DNA of 64,000 nt, from positions 45,790,209 through 45,854,208 of the forward strand of contig CM039509.1 of assembly GCA_022432975.1 (NCBI GenBank), read 5' to 3'. The DNA is from Begonia masoniana. Its lineage: Eukaryota > Streptophyta > Magnoliopsida > Cucurbitales > Begoniaceae. Below, one piece after another: positions 24,257 through 39,200 of this stretch. The notes below the pieces were generated by a model. It was not told the DNA's origin and ran no database searches. It was given only the letters and a program-made list of their open reading frames with translations. Both the position numbers and the translations under genes were made by a program. Position 1 is the first letter of the stretch. The number at the start of each line of letters is the position of its first letter.

Positions 24257-24779
24257 TTAATTTAAGTTGGACAAAGAAATCAAGCAATTCAATTATATGC
24301 AAAGAAAAATCAAACCAAATAGAGGAGGGTATTTGTTCTTGAACATTCTAGTTTCTCCGGGCTATGAGAAGTTTAGAGAACATGTTGTTGTAAAATCAAT
24401 TGATGTTAGCCAACGGTCTCAGAACAAAAAACAAACATATGAATATTAATTCCAATCAAGGGCATTATAAAAAAACATCAACAATATGATATGATATAAT
24501 ATAACTTTTGGATAATTTTAGCACTTGACAAATTTAATTAAGATTTAACACAAAATTATACATAAAAAAATGTCGTTGGTTGGCCACCTTAAATCACTGA
24601 AAAGTGGCGTATTAGAAGAAAACAAGTGTTAAAATGAAATGAGAAGTGGCAGATAAAGCAATTAAATGAACATTTGATTCATACGTCTAACACAGTATTC
24701 AATGCTTCCTGCTCTTTTATGACACTTTTGAAGAAACCCCATCTCAATTTGCTTCCTAAAGAATAAATAATTAATTTAA

Positions 24780-25262
24780 AGAAAAAGTTTAATTTAGCCC
24801 CAACGTATGAGGTCAGTGGTCATTTGATCCTTAACGTTTATTTTTTACTCAATCAGACCCTATCGTATACACCGTTTGCAATTCAAATCATCCCGTTAAA
24901 TTTTTCATTAAATTTGACACGTGCTCTGCACGTCCGCTGCTAAAACTCAAAAATACCATTCTTTCTCCCGAAATCCCTAAAGTAAAATTTAATTCACCTT
25001 AAAAACATACATTAAAAATCTCTCATTATTCCAATTTGAATTTACGGTAGGAATTTCAGACAAATTTAACTTTTACTTTAGGAATTTCGGGAGGAAATGA
25101 GGGTATTTTAAGGTTTTAGCAGCGCACGTGCAGAGTACGTGCCAAATTTAACGAAAAATTTAACGAGAAGGTTTGAATTATAAACGGTGTATACGATAGA
25201 GCCTGATTGGGTAAAAAATAAACGTTATGAATCAAATGACCATTGAACTAGTTGGGGGCTAA
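24780..25262. mobile_element. Foldback MULE-type element M3b, duplicated copy with lost right end
   Basis: This is the same element carried in the second unit of the tandem duplication. The left end reads GAAAAAGTTTAATTTAGCCC. The right terminal dozen bases are missing: the sequence runs GGGGGCTAAC straight into TTAATTTAAG. Confidence 0.82.
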
Positions 25263-25475
25263 CTTAATTTAAGTTGGACAAAGAAATCAAGCAATTCAAT
25301 TATATGCAAAGAAAAATCAAACCAAATAGAGGAGGGTATTTGTTCTTGAACATTCTAGTTTCTCCTGGCTACGAGAAGTTTAGAGAACATGTTGTGTCAA
25401 TCATATGATGTTAGAACGATCCAAACAAAAAACAAACATATGAATATTAATTCCAATCAAGGGCATTATAAAAAA

Positions 25476-26660
25476 ACATCATAGAAAAAGAAATTCTAAT
25501 CGAATCATGTAGAATTAGTCCACATGAATTAAATGTAGGGGAAGTAGAACGTTTGACGTTTCAAAAACAGATACCAAAGTTAGGTCTGGTGATAATGAGA
25601 CACCTAAATTCAGAGCAAACTATGAATGTATTTTAAAGAAAACCAAAATGAAAATAATGACGCAACACAGTCAGGCAGTGATGAGAAAGCTAACAATCAA
25701 ATATGATAATGAAATATAGGTGGGCGAAGTATAAGAAAATTAAATACTCAATAAATGGCCTGTTAAGTATATTTAATGAATTGGCTGAGATATTGGCCAT
25801 AATTAGCTCGATGCAGCAAGCAACCATTAAAACACATCTACCTGACTGACCAAGTGTAGGTGAATGCTGTTTTCAAACATTTATATGCACACACCTGTTT
25901 TTCTCTGCTCACCTAATCTTGGTTTTCCATTTCCATAAAAAACATCACCCTCCACTCACTATTCCTAGATTTTCATTCCAGGCTCACCCTCTCTACTTTC
26001 TCTCTCTAAATGTGTTTTCTTTTGGGTTATAGGTTGTGTTGGTCGTTGTCTGTTAAACTTACATACTTATATTTGGTAAGAAATGGGGACGTAGGTGATT
26101 CTTTCTACAACCTAGGCTGGGGATTAGAGGAAACTCATTTACTACAGAGCATGATGCATTTACTTACCCAAATTCTGAATCTTTCTTTGCCTTTTCCTCT
26201 ATGTTTAGATCGGAGGATATGATTTATAGGTACAATATGAGACTCAAGATAAGAAACAGATACCATAATGCATTTCAATTATCAAACGTACCTCGTGACG
26301 TCATATATAAACACTTCATCCTCACTATACTTGCTGTCGTTTCCGATGGTTTGCTATTAGATTCTGCCATTGCTAGAAAAGGCCAACTTTGTGTTACACC
26401 CTTTTCCATGTCTCACAGTCACAAAGTACAAAAGAGAAATGGAGAAGTAAATTTATAAAGTTAATGATGAAGAGACAAAGGGAAAAGACTCTTCAAATTT
26501 TGTACTAATTAAACCACAACCCTCTTAAATGTACACCTTTTTTTCTGTACTTCCACAAGATGATCTAAAGACTAATACATTCTTTGAAGTAACCGTAATC
26601 TACAAAACAAGAGATTTTGGTTACAAGACCATGATCAAATCTATACGTGATTCATAAAAC
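25476..26660. other. Intergenic region with one promoter-like motif
   Basis: No conserved ORF was recognised. Short open frames at 26010-26222 and 26201-26458 have no family resemblance. The only notable motif is TGACGTCA directly joined to TATATAA at 26296-26310. Confidence 0.5.
26296..26310 (+). promoter_or_regulatory. TGACGTCA palindrome abutting a TATATAA box
   Basis: CGTGACGTCATATATAAACAC places a bZIP-type palindrome immediately before a good plant TATA box on the plus strand. No coding gene follows within 300 bp. It could serve an unannotated transcript, or be chance. Confidence 0.35.
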
Positions 26661-27947
26661 TCACAGGTTCAGATCTATCCGGGGCTTCTTTGATGCTGGC
26701 AATTGTATGACGGAATTGCATCGTGGACATTTTGGATTACTTTTCATTATCAGTACGTAAGATAAACAAGAAGAACATGCTGCTGCAACTGGTGACCATA
26801 GCACTCGCTCTTCATTTTCTTCTTCTTGAAGCTCTTTGACGGAAGACGAAGACGATGAATACGACGGCTGAAGACGATACTTTGCAACGTTTCTTAATTG
26901 GCTCCTTCTCAGCCCTTTCTAGAGCAGATTTCACCTTGTCAAGAGTACACACACTTGTATAATTACTTGAAAAAGATGATGCCGATAGGAGCTTTAAATC
27001 TAGGCAGTTGTCCTGAAAAAGATTCAACGTGATTTTGGACGGGGATGACGGAATATGTAATTTTTCATGTTTAGGAACTGTTTGATTGCTTTGGTGCTTC
27101 TGCTCTTGACATTTTTGTACGTAAACGTTCCCTGACTGCAACCACAGGAGAATAGACAAAGTGTCAAATGCAACTAAAAGGAACTGTAGCGTGTAGATAA
27201 TGATTCTATGAACAGTAAAAAGCTGTGATGAGATTGAGAACACAGTCCTGGAAAGTTATGAGAAAAGGAGACTTGTTAGGATAATGAAAATTGGGATTAG
27301 AGGCTGCAGAGAATTAAACAGCGTTTACCACATACACATATCGTCATGCTATCGAACTGATAGCTGCTATAGATAATTATGCGTTTATTTGAATTGAAAT
27401 AAAAATGGCGCTTTGTTTGATCGCCGAGAAAATCAAGAGACGCCTGAGATGCAAGGACTTAAATTTCTTCTCGAAATCCATTGTCAATTGAACAATAAAT
27501 TTCCACAAACTCAAATTCTTTATCAAAAAGAGAAAAATAAAGCCAATGGAAAAGTGAAAGCCAAAGACAAAGAGAAGATACATCATAATCAATTATCAGG
27601 CGAAAATCGATCAAAACATATCTCTGAGTTCTGACGCATCGTCAATCAATTTCCAACACATATCTGACGTTTTTTAAGATGGAATAAAACCTTTTCTCCT
27701 CGGGAAACAATCAAACTTCGGAACCTAGATAAGAAAATTAACCAACCTTGAGGTCAAGCATTTTTTCCCAGCCATTAGGAACCTGCAAGTCGAGGTCCAA
27801 TTCTCTCGAATCAGCAGGAATAGAAGAGCCTCCGAGCAAATTCCTCGTGACGAGCGTTGATTTCTCCCCTCCCGATTCTCTTGCCATCTTCTTTTCCTCG
27901 TTGTAGCCACCAATAACCCGTAACAGAGAACTAACTTCGGCGGCCAT
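26661..27947 (-). CDS. CFL1: CFL1-like WW-domain protein, two exons, 1-bp frameshift in exon 2
   Basis: It resembles plant CURLY FLAG LEAF 1 proteins, WW-domain regulators that act with HD-ZIP IV factors in cuticle and epidermis development; that role is inferred from the family. Exon 1 runs 27947-27747 from ATG and ends CTCAAG before donor GTTGGT. Exon 2 starts at 27135 after TTGCAG, in phase. The join gives the WW-like segment VPNGWEKMLDLKSGNVYVQKC (residues ~56-76). Next come SPSKITLNLF, a conserved CTLDKVKSALERAEKEPIKKR, and then a stop at 26812 after an unrelated tail. The expected C-terminus is present in another frame down to TGA 26661-26663: serine run, CSSCLSYVLIM, KCPRCNS and a terminal PRIDLNL EAR-like motif. 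One extra base around 26878-26884 (an AAA run) explains the break. It is either a recent null allele or a base-call error. GTG at 27986 was not taken as the start. Confidence 0.85.
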
Positions 27948-28850
27948 TTTTCCCAGACTGCAGAGCTTCACACAAATTTCCTCCACAGAGAGAGAGAGAG
28001 AGATGATCCTCCAGTTTCACCATGGAACAGAGGCTATAATAGGCAGTTACGAAATAAAAAAAATAAAAAAATAAAAAAATAAATTAATTAAGGTTGTTTG
28101 AAATTAAAAAGTTAATTAAATGACATTAATTAAAGTTAAGGTTTTCGAAAGTGAAGCGAGGGGAATTGGTAGAAAAATTAGCTACAAAATTAATTATATC
28201 ATTTAATGCTGAACAATTATATCCATCATTATTCTTTCTTTATTTTTACTACTATTAATTAGTCATTTATTTAATATTAATAATTACCTTAATCTCCTTA
28301 CTTATACTGCTAATCTCACTATCCATCCCCACGTGTGTTTCAATTATTCAAAAAATATAAATTAATTCAACTATATAATATGAATTTATTGGGGAAAAAT
28401 GGATATTTCATAAAAAAAAAAAAAGAAATGTTAAAACGTTATAAATAAATCATTAATTACTTGGAACACCATTATGGCAGATAAAATAAAGTAATTGAAA
28501 ATTGAATAAATAATTAATTTCTGTCGAATAAATAAAATAAATGGGATTTTAATGAACCCGCAAAAAGTGAGGTGGTGGTAATTAATGACCTGGAAAGGAA
28601 GAGTTAAATGTGGATGACCAGCTGCTGACGTTTACACATCATTGGCTTCTTTTTAAGTAAAAGGCCTGCCTCTTTTTCGAAGGCCCATTTTCTCTTATTG
28701 GGCTCGTACTTGGCCCAATTTGAAGCCCGTTTGATCTATATTATTGTTATACTTTGCCACGTTGGAAAAAATTGCTAATTTTGAACTTTTAGTATTTTGT
28801 TGAGTAATGTCCAAGTTAGACCTTGGACTTATTGACGACCATAGACAATT
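27948..28850. other. Upstream region of the CFL1-like gene
   Basis: A GA microsatellite at about 27989-28004 and an AT-rich stretch follow the minus-strand start. Probable 5' UTR and promoter. No other gene is seen. Confidence 0.5.
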
Positions 28851-30875
28851 GAAACTGTAATATCCGGCCTGTACGGAATTTTATATTATAATATATATTG
28901 GCATTTTCTATAAATCTGTCAAATCAAACTCGTTTTACGAAAAAGAAGCGTCATTATGATCTTGATTATTTATTGGAATTTTAAGGAATTTACGAGAATT
29001 TTCGGAATAATAACGCTATATTCCGAGTAATTAAGTTTATCGTAATACAAAGGACGTTGTAGTAAAAAATAGTAAACGATGTTCGATTTACGAACGGACA
29101 GTTTTGATAAATCCCAAATAATAAGAATGACTTATTGGTGAAATAAGAAAATTTGGAAAAGCCAAATCGTTAGAGAATTAACGAAACAAAGGACGAAACA
29201 AAATAGAAATAAGAGCTAAGGGCATTTTAGTAATTTGTCAAACCAAATTATATTAAACTCAACTTTTTCTTCTTCTCCCTCACTTCTTCTCCTTCTCTGT
29301 TTCACGAAAACGACAGAGAGCTATTTTCTCTCTCGGCCGTTGGCAATTCTCAACATTCCGACCTCCGATTCGTCCTCCGATCGACTCGTTTCTTCCGTGC
29401 TTTCTCCTTCTCTCGCTACCCTAGGTATGAATCTATGATTCTAGAGCGTTAGTTTTCAATTTTCGGCCCGATTTAACGTTAGGGTTTCGTTAGGGTTTAG
29501 GTTAAAAATGTGATTTCGGGTTTCAAAATCAATAGGTTGTCGTAGATTATGAATGTATAGAATGTATTGGATGTTATTGGACGAAACTAGATTAATTTGT
29601 GAAAATGTTCGATTTTGATAAATTTCGAGATGTGGGGAAAAACTCGTAAATTGGATTTGAATTGCCGAGCAGGGATTGACTCGATAATATAACTCAATGA
29701 ATTGGATTAAAGCTTTAGGAAATTTCTTTAAGTAAGGTTTTGTCAATTTTGGACGTTTAGGAGCTTAAACTCGTTTTAATGTCGATGTTGTGTTTTGCCT
29801 CAGACAAACGACTCTCGTGGTCAGAGCTCGAAGTTCAGCGCGCTCAAGGTAAGTTCTCGTGACTTACTCTGGCCGATTGGGCTACACTGTACTTCGATGT
29901 CGCGTCGAGGATCTTAGTGGATTGTTTGTTTTAAATTGCTTTGGTTGGGTAGTTAGGTTTAAACGTTTTGCAGGTTATTTCATTTACAGTCTTGATGGTA
30001 CGCATGTTTGTTTGTTTACATTTATATTGAACTGTTCATGCATCACGTATTTTAACCTGGCATGAAAATGAATTTCTGCACAATGTTTTCAGAAAAACCG
30101 ATGTGGCCCAGAAATTGGGGGCTATCGATCTATCGTGCGGACCGATTAAGGGTCTGGCCGATACCACACCTCATGTAATGTAATTAATGAACGTAATCTG
30201 TTATCTGGTCACGGGAGGTGGGGCTCAGGCACGGCTGTACGTGTTGTAAGCGTGTACCCCCTCCTCTAACCGCACGGGGTAATCCGACCGTTGGATGGAC
30301 CCCATTCGGTTAGGGGGATGAGATATCGGTGATATACTGTCTGCGACGCTCTGTATGTTATGCATGATTTCTGAACTCCATATGCACTGCACGCATCTGC
30401 ATTTACGTAGAATTTACTGAGTCTTTAGCTCATAGTGTGTCTGTATGGTGTAGGTGACGTTCTAGGTGACATTGAGCCAGGTGAGGACGACGTTCCTCCT
30501 TCTGATGTATGATGCAGTTGATGGAGAATGGCCCGTGGGAGTGTGCTGAGCAGTCGGTGCGTTATGACCCGTGGGGAAAATGGTTAGGTATTTTGAGGGT
30601 TTTGGATGAATTTTGATTGTACAGTGGATTGTGTTATGGTTAGAAACATTCTAGGATGTTTGGTTCTGGATAGATTATGTTTTAGGTTTAGTATTAAAAC
30701 GTTTTAAAAATGTATTCTGTAAATGTTTGATATTTTGGAAATGTTTAGTTTTTAAACCGAACCACGCAGTTTATTTTTATGAAAATAGGCTATGTTTCGA
30801 ACGTATTTGAGTCGTGATTTTGGAATGTGTTCTGAGTCGTTAAATGAGGGATTGGTGATGTGTTAATTGTATGTC

Positions 30876-30899
30876 GGGGGGGGGGGGGGGGGGGGGGGG
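30876..30899 (+). repeat. G24 homopolymer
   Basis: Twenty-four consecutive G residues within S3. Runs this long are rare in plant DNA, can form G-quadruplex structures, and are prone to length error in sequencing. Confidence 0.95.
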
Positions 30900-30959
30900 A
30901 AGTGTTGTTATGTTTAATTTGGTTTACAGGTGAAAGAAGGGAAGGAAGAAAGAAGGGGG

Positions 30960-31230
30960 GGCGAGCCCTCTGGAAAGTAATTCCAGAGGGGTTGCCGAAC
31001 GATCGCCATGGAGGGCGATCGCTCGCCCCCCTGTTTGTCAACTTCTCTGGATTTTCCAGAGAAGTTGCCGAGCGATCGCCATAGGGGCAATCGCTTGGGT
31101 GATTGTGATCGCCAAAGGGGCGACCATTCGCCCTTGGTGTAGGGCGAACATTCGCCCCTCTTGTTTTTAAGTCTGGCGATCGAGCGTCCGTTTTGGGCTA
31201 TCGATCGCCCCCTTCATTTTTGCTGGTTTC
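30960..31230. repeat. GCGATCGCC palindrome cluster with short hairpins in S3
   Basis: CCTCTGG...CCAGAGG and TTCTCTGG...CCAGAGAA hairpins each precede a GTTGCCGA(A/G)CGATCGCC block. Further CGATCGCC, CGACCATTCGCCC and CGAACATTCGCCCC words follow. The block appears to be a two-unit tandem repeat of about 95 bp with degenerate extensions. Confidence 0.8.
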
Positions 31231-31428
31231 CCCTTTTTGCCCCGCCGCTGTGTGTTATTATTTTTAAATGTTTTAATTAAATGTTTTAATGTTTTATTTT
31301 AATTGTTCTAAAGTTTTATTAAAGGATTTTCAAAATAGATTTAAACGCCGTTGACGATTTAAATTCCGATAGAAAAGTTTTAATTTCCGCACGAATGACA
31401 AGTAATTATAAAGTTATTGGAATAAAAA

Positions 31429-31459
<31 letters not shown>

Positions 31460-31497
31460 CGGGAAATTGAGTACAGTTTTAGGGGTGTTACAGAAAC

Positions 31498-34948
<3,451 letters not shown>

Positions 34949-35335
34949 ATTTTGTGGATAAGGAAGAGAGCAGATACTGATAGGGAATGCTTTTCTGAAA
35001 AATTTCTCCTCAAGACATTGATGTTGCTATGCTTTGTCAAATCGTATAATTTGCCATTTACTCATCCAAACATGTTTGAATTTGACTCGAGGAAATGTTT
35101 GGTTGGTGTATTCTCTATAATTCACTTACCCAAAACACGTTGTTTTTTTTTGTTTTGTTTTATGATTTACTGGGAAGTGAACTAATGTTCCAAACATTGT
35201 TTTCATATAGTTTTTTTTTTAATAAAAAAAATGTAAAATTTTACTATATGATCTTACAGTTCTTTGTGTTATCAACAAAATAATTATGATTAAAATAAAT
35301 AATATCAATTGTATTAATAAATGAATGAAATATGG

Positions 35336-35837
35336 TAGGGGTGAGCATGGTCTGGTGCGGTCCGGTTCCGAGCCAGAATCGGACCAGACCAAAGGATTCA
35401 TGATTTTTTTTCATAATCCCAGGAACTAAAATTTTTGTTCCGATCCCGATCCGGTCCCGATTTCTCCCACCAAATTTTTTTTTACTGTAAATTGCAATAA
35501 AAAAAAATTAAAATTGCCTCTAAGGACAGGTTATAAACAATCAAATCATTTCCTACAAATAATTAAAATACTACAAATGATAAATTACAAAGAGAAGAGA
35601 AATTAAAAGTTTGAGAGTTGTAGAAAACTGAAACTCTGAACTTTCTTCCCCCTTTAGCTGAACCTTAAATGACTATTGAATTAAAGTTTCGGTCCAGTCT
35701 GGGATTTCAGAAAATTTTGGTCATGGACCGAGAACCGGACCATTTTCCATGAGAATTCTATTTTTAAGACCGAAACTGGACCAAAACTGGTAGTCCGGTC
35801 CGGTTCTCGATCCTCGGTCCGGTCCTGCTCACTCCTA
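35336..35837. mobile_element. Non-autonomous hAT-type element (502 bp), 8-bp TSD
   Basis: The termini TAGGGGTGAGCA and TGCTCACTCCTA are inverted with one mismatch. The 8-bp duplication AAATATGG flanks it (35328-35335 and 35838-35845). Subterminal CGGTCCGG/CCGGACC words are repeated on both sides. There is no transposase. It lies about 420 bp upstream of the TTI1-like ATG. Confidence 0.93.
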
Positions 35838-35936
35838 AAATATGGTGGATGTTATGTTTAAGTTTGCGTTTTATTTCTGCTCTATATTTGTATTGATGTA
35901 ATTAATTAATTATATTAATTAACGTTTGTGAAGGCA

Positions 35937-35968
35937 AAACGTCGTCGTATGGTAAAACGTCGTCGTAT
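35937..35968 (+). promoter_or_regulatory. Duplicated AAAACGTCGTCGTAT upstream of the TTI1-like gene
   Basis: The 15-mer occurs at 35937-35951 and 35954-35968, about 290-320 bp before the ATG, between the hAT element and the probable transcript start. ACGTCGTCG resembles ACGT-core sites; function is not known. Confidence 0.4.
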
Positions 35969-36255
35969 AATTCCCTCTCTGCCCAGAGGCTGGCTAGAAG
36001 ACTGAAGAGGCCCTCAGTTTCACTGTTTCAGGCTTCTTTCCCCGCTCTCCCAATAACAAACAATAGACGGAATTCGGAATTAGTGGGGTAGCTGCTTTTC
36101 TAGATGCCTAGAATCTGGATGCCGAGAATCAGCGGTTAGGGAGTTGCTTCTTTTTCGCTTTTTCTTTCTGCTAGCGGTCCGGTCTCTGCTAATTCCTCCT
36201 TCCTCGCAAGGAAGAGCCTTCTTCACCGGCTTCGTTCGTCTTCCAACCCTCCGAA

Positions 36256-39200
36256 ATGGAGGAACTTGAAGGACTTTCCTTAGACGAAGAGGCACTTGAC
36301 AGTATGAGAAGTGGAGTGTTCGCCCAACTTAAGATATACTGTCTGGAGCTGTTTGCGCTTCTTCAAAAGCCTATGTCTAAGTCGTCCACAATCCCTGCTA
36401 TGCTTCAGCTTCTTCGTGCAGCCCCTCCCTATTCTTTGCAGCCGTTTTTTGAGTAAGTCTTTATCTGTGCTCCTCCAGAACGATTTGTCTTTTTTCTTAC
36501 CTTGTGGTTTAACTTAGAATGTATAGGCATGCAAAACGGTTTTAATGTCCTCATGAATGGTTGATGTGAAGAGAAAAAGTTAGGAAATGAAAAGGAAAAG
36601 AAAAATGGTTGAAATTGAGATCATGGAAATGTAAAATACTGATTAATTGATTCCAAATATGTTTTATGTCTATCAAAGTTAGTACCAAACTCATAATTCT
36701 TGTGGTTTTTTTGTGTTTTTGGGATGATCGTATTCCTTAGGCTAAACTAAAAAAAAAGCATCTCCTATTTGATTGTTACTTTTGTCTTATTGTGAATCTC
36801 ATCTGTAGTAACATCACACATTGTTACTTAACAGCTACGCTCTATTACCTTTACTGCTGCTGTTGGATGCTGCAGTTGAAAGCAGATCCCTCCACAAGTC
36901 TGATTCTAGAGAAAAAACTCTGATGTCTGATGTTCTAGAGAAGCATCATAAAGTTAGCGATGGTGTGGCCGAAGGTGTGCTTCAATGTCTAGAGGAACTT
37001 TTAAAGAAATGTCATTTTGGATCTGTGGAACAGGTGACCTGATAGAAACTGCTATTAATACATAAGATGACTACGACCTGAAGAAATATAACTAGTCTTT
37101 CTATCGAAAAGTTTAAAACAGTAATATTTGTTATTAACTTTAGGTTAAGAATCTTGAAATTCTTACAAGTTTTGATTGCTTATTGTATGCTGTGTCTTTC
37201 CTTCAGAAAGTGTAAAAATACCTAATAGGTTTTGATTTTATAAATGTTTATTTACTGTGGGGTAAAATATCGAGGCAGATGTCAGAAGGTGTTACTATTA
37301 TAAAATACAGCTTGCTACTTATGCTGATCCCGTGCATTTCAAATTGAATGCATGTTCTTATGTAAGAGAATAATAATAATTCATAATGCGTGAAATTTAG
37401 TGCAACATTCGCTTGATTATCTGCGCACTACAATTATGCATTCCCTATTCCAATATTGCTGTTATAGATGAGTGCAACAAATGCTTTTTTGCAGATGGTT
37501 GTAGTTTTGAAAAAGTTGACTTATGGGGCTCTGCTTTCTCCTTTAGAAGCATCAGAGGAGTTTCGTGAAGGAGCCATCAAGTGTTTTAAGGCACTATTTT
37601 TAAATTTATATCCCTGCTCTGTTGATTCTTGCTCGTGCAGAAAAATATCTGGCTACCCTGCGCTTGAAGAAACCAAAGCTATTCAAACTCAATCATCAGT
37701 TGGTTCGAGGCCAAACGAGTGTTTGCTTGCATTTCTTCAGAGTCAATCTGCTTCAGCTGCTGTTGGGCACTGGCTGTCACTCTTTCTCAAAGTACACGAG
37801 ATATTTTGTTGTCTGTGATCTTAATTTCATTGGAGCATTTGATGTAATTCATTACCATTTAACTCCTCTTTGGCTATTGTCCAGGTTGCAGATACAGAGG
37901 TAACACGAGGTCATCGAGGCAGTTCAAAACTTCGTAGTCAAGCTTTTGTCACCTTACGTATTCTTGTTGCTAAGGTATTATTGATGTTTTCAAGAAGTTC
38001 TTAAGAAATATTGCTTTGATTCATTTTTCAAACTATTACCTGTACTTTTGTTTCATTTCATTGTGGAATTCTTGTAACCAAAGCCTAATGTTTTCTTCTT
38101 GAACAATTTTGCTAAGTCAAGGAATCTTTAGCGTGGCATAATTGTAGAAATCACTAAATGTTTTGTTCTTGAACCATTTGTCTAAGTCAAGAAATCTTCA
38201 ATGTGGCAGAATCGTTGGTTCCACCTAGCCTAAAAGAAGAATGATGAAATGTGATTGGATTAAGATATGACCTCATTCACATGTTAATGGAACTTTAATG
38301 GATGGACTTGCTTTATACGACATTTTCTGTTTTAATGTTTTGAAAGAGAGAGAATGCACATTTCTAGCTTATTTTAGTCTGTTTCTCTTTCATGCTCAAT
38401 ATATTTTTTTCAAGAGCCAAAATATTTTTCTGTTTCGATTAATGTTTCATCGACAATTTACTATTAAAAAAGTATGATTCTTATTTTGTTGACATTGGTT
38501 ATTTTCTGGCTGTCTCATTTTGCTGAGCATTTTGTGGCATAGTGGCCTCAAAGACAAATGTATCGGAATTATTCTTTCAGGTTGGTACATCAGATGCATT
38601 AGCCTTCTTTTTACCTGGTGTTGTTAGCCAGTTTTCTAAGGTTCTGCACACTTCTAAAGCAATGATGAGTGGGGCTGGTGGAAGTACAGAAGCTATTGAC
38701 CAAGCAATTAGAGGTTTGGCTGAATATCTAATGATAGTCCTCCAAGATGATGCTAATTTATCTATCCCCGATATGGCATTAGATTCTGCTTCTCAAATAG
38801 AGAAAGACGTCAAAGACACAACATCTTTTCTAGAGAAACTTCGTCAACTCCCAGTTAAATTTCAGGGTGGGAGTGAAATTGTAAAAGACAGTTCCTGCTC
38901 TGATATGGTAAAAAAATTAACTCCAGATTCTAAATTGAAGGGGAAGATCAGTATCAATGTTGATAAACAGATTGGATCATTCTATGTAAATCGTACAAAG
39001 GAATGGGTTGAGGAAACTGCAGAAAATGTGGATAAACTACTGGGTGCGACTTTTCCACATGTAATATTTTACTTTTTAATGGCTATGGTCATTCCGGAAG
39101 GCTTAATTATTTCCCTTTGAAGTTGCTGAGTCATGCTATTCATTAGAACTCATAAGATACACAATGACAAATTCTTTTGTTTTTTATTTTATCAGATTTG

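Larger units (their letters stand above)
23447..25475. repeat. ~1-kb tandem duplication (two units)
   Basis: Unit 1 (about 23447-24461) and unit 2 (about 24462-25475) align along their length. Shared markers include GATATGATATAATATAA, TGTCGTTGGTTGGCCACCTT, CAATGCTTCCTGCTC and GGGTATTTGTTCTTGAACAT. Each begins at CATTATAAAA. Both contain the same foldback element at the same internal position, so duplication followed that insertion. No convincing gene is present. Confidence 0.88.
28856..31492 (+). mobile_element. Solo LTR S3 (Ty3/gypsy-like), 2637 bp, TSD GAAAC
   Basis: It starts TGTAATATCCGGCC, ends AGGGGTGTTACA, and is flanked by GAAAC at 28851-28855 and 31493-31497. No PBS or internal region is present. 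Layout follows S1 and S2: pyrimidine-rich leader (29263-29330), donor-like CTAG/GTATGA at 29424/29425, acceptor-like CTCAG at 29803, second donor CAAG/GTAAGT at 29848/29849, and GTGTAGGT near 30453. In the position of the TCGG-type repeats it has a GC-rich cluster of GCGATCGCC words. Confidence 0.92.

Noticed and set aside
26010..26458. Two short plus-strand ORFs
   Set aside because: No recognisable domain or codon signal; left as intergenic.
27748..27986. Longer start (GTG at 27986) for the CFL1-like gene
   Set aside because: GTG is not a normal plant start, and ATG at 27947 begins the conserved protein.
37622..37903. Alternative-frame ORFs inside the TTI1-like gene
   Set aside because: They run through introns. 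The exon chain with GT-AG borders explains the coding signal fully.
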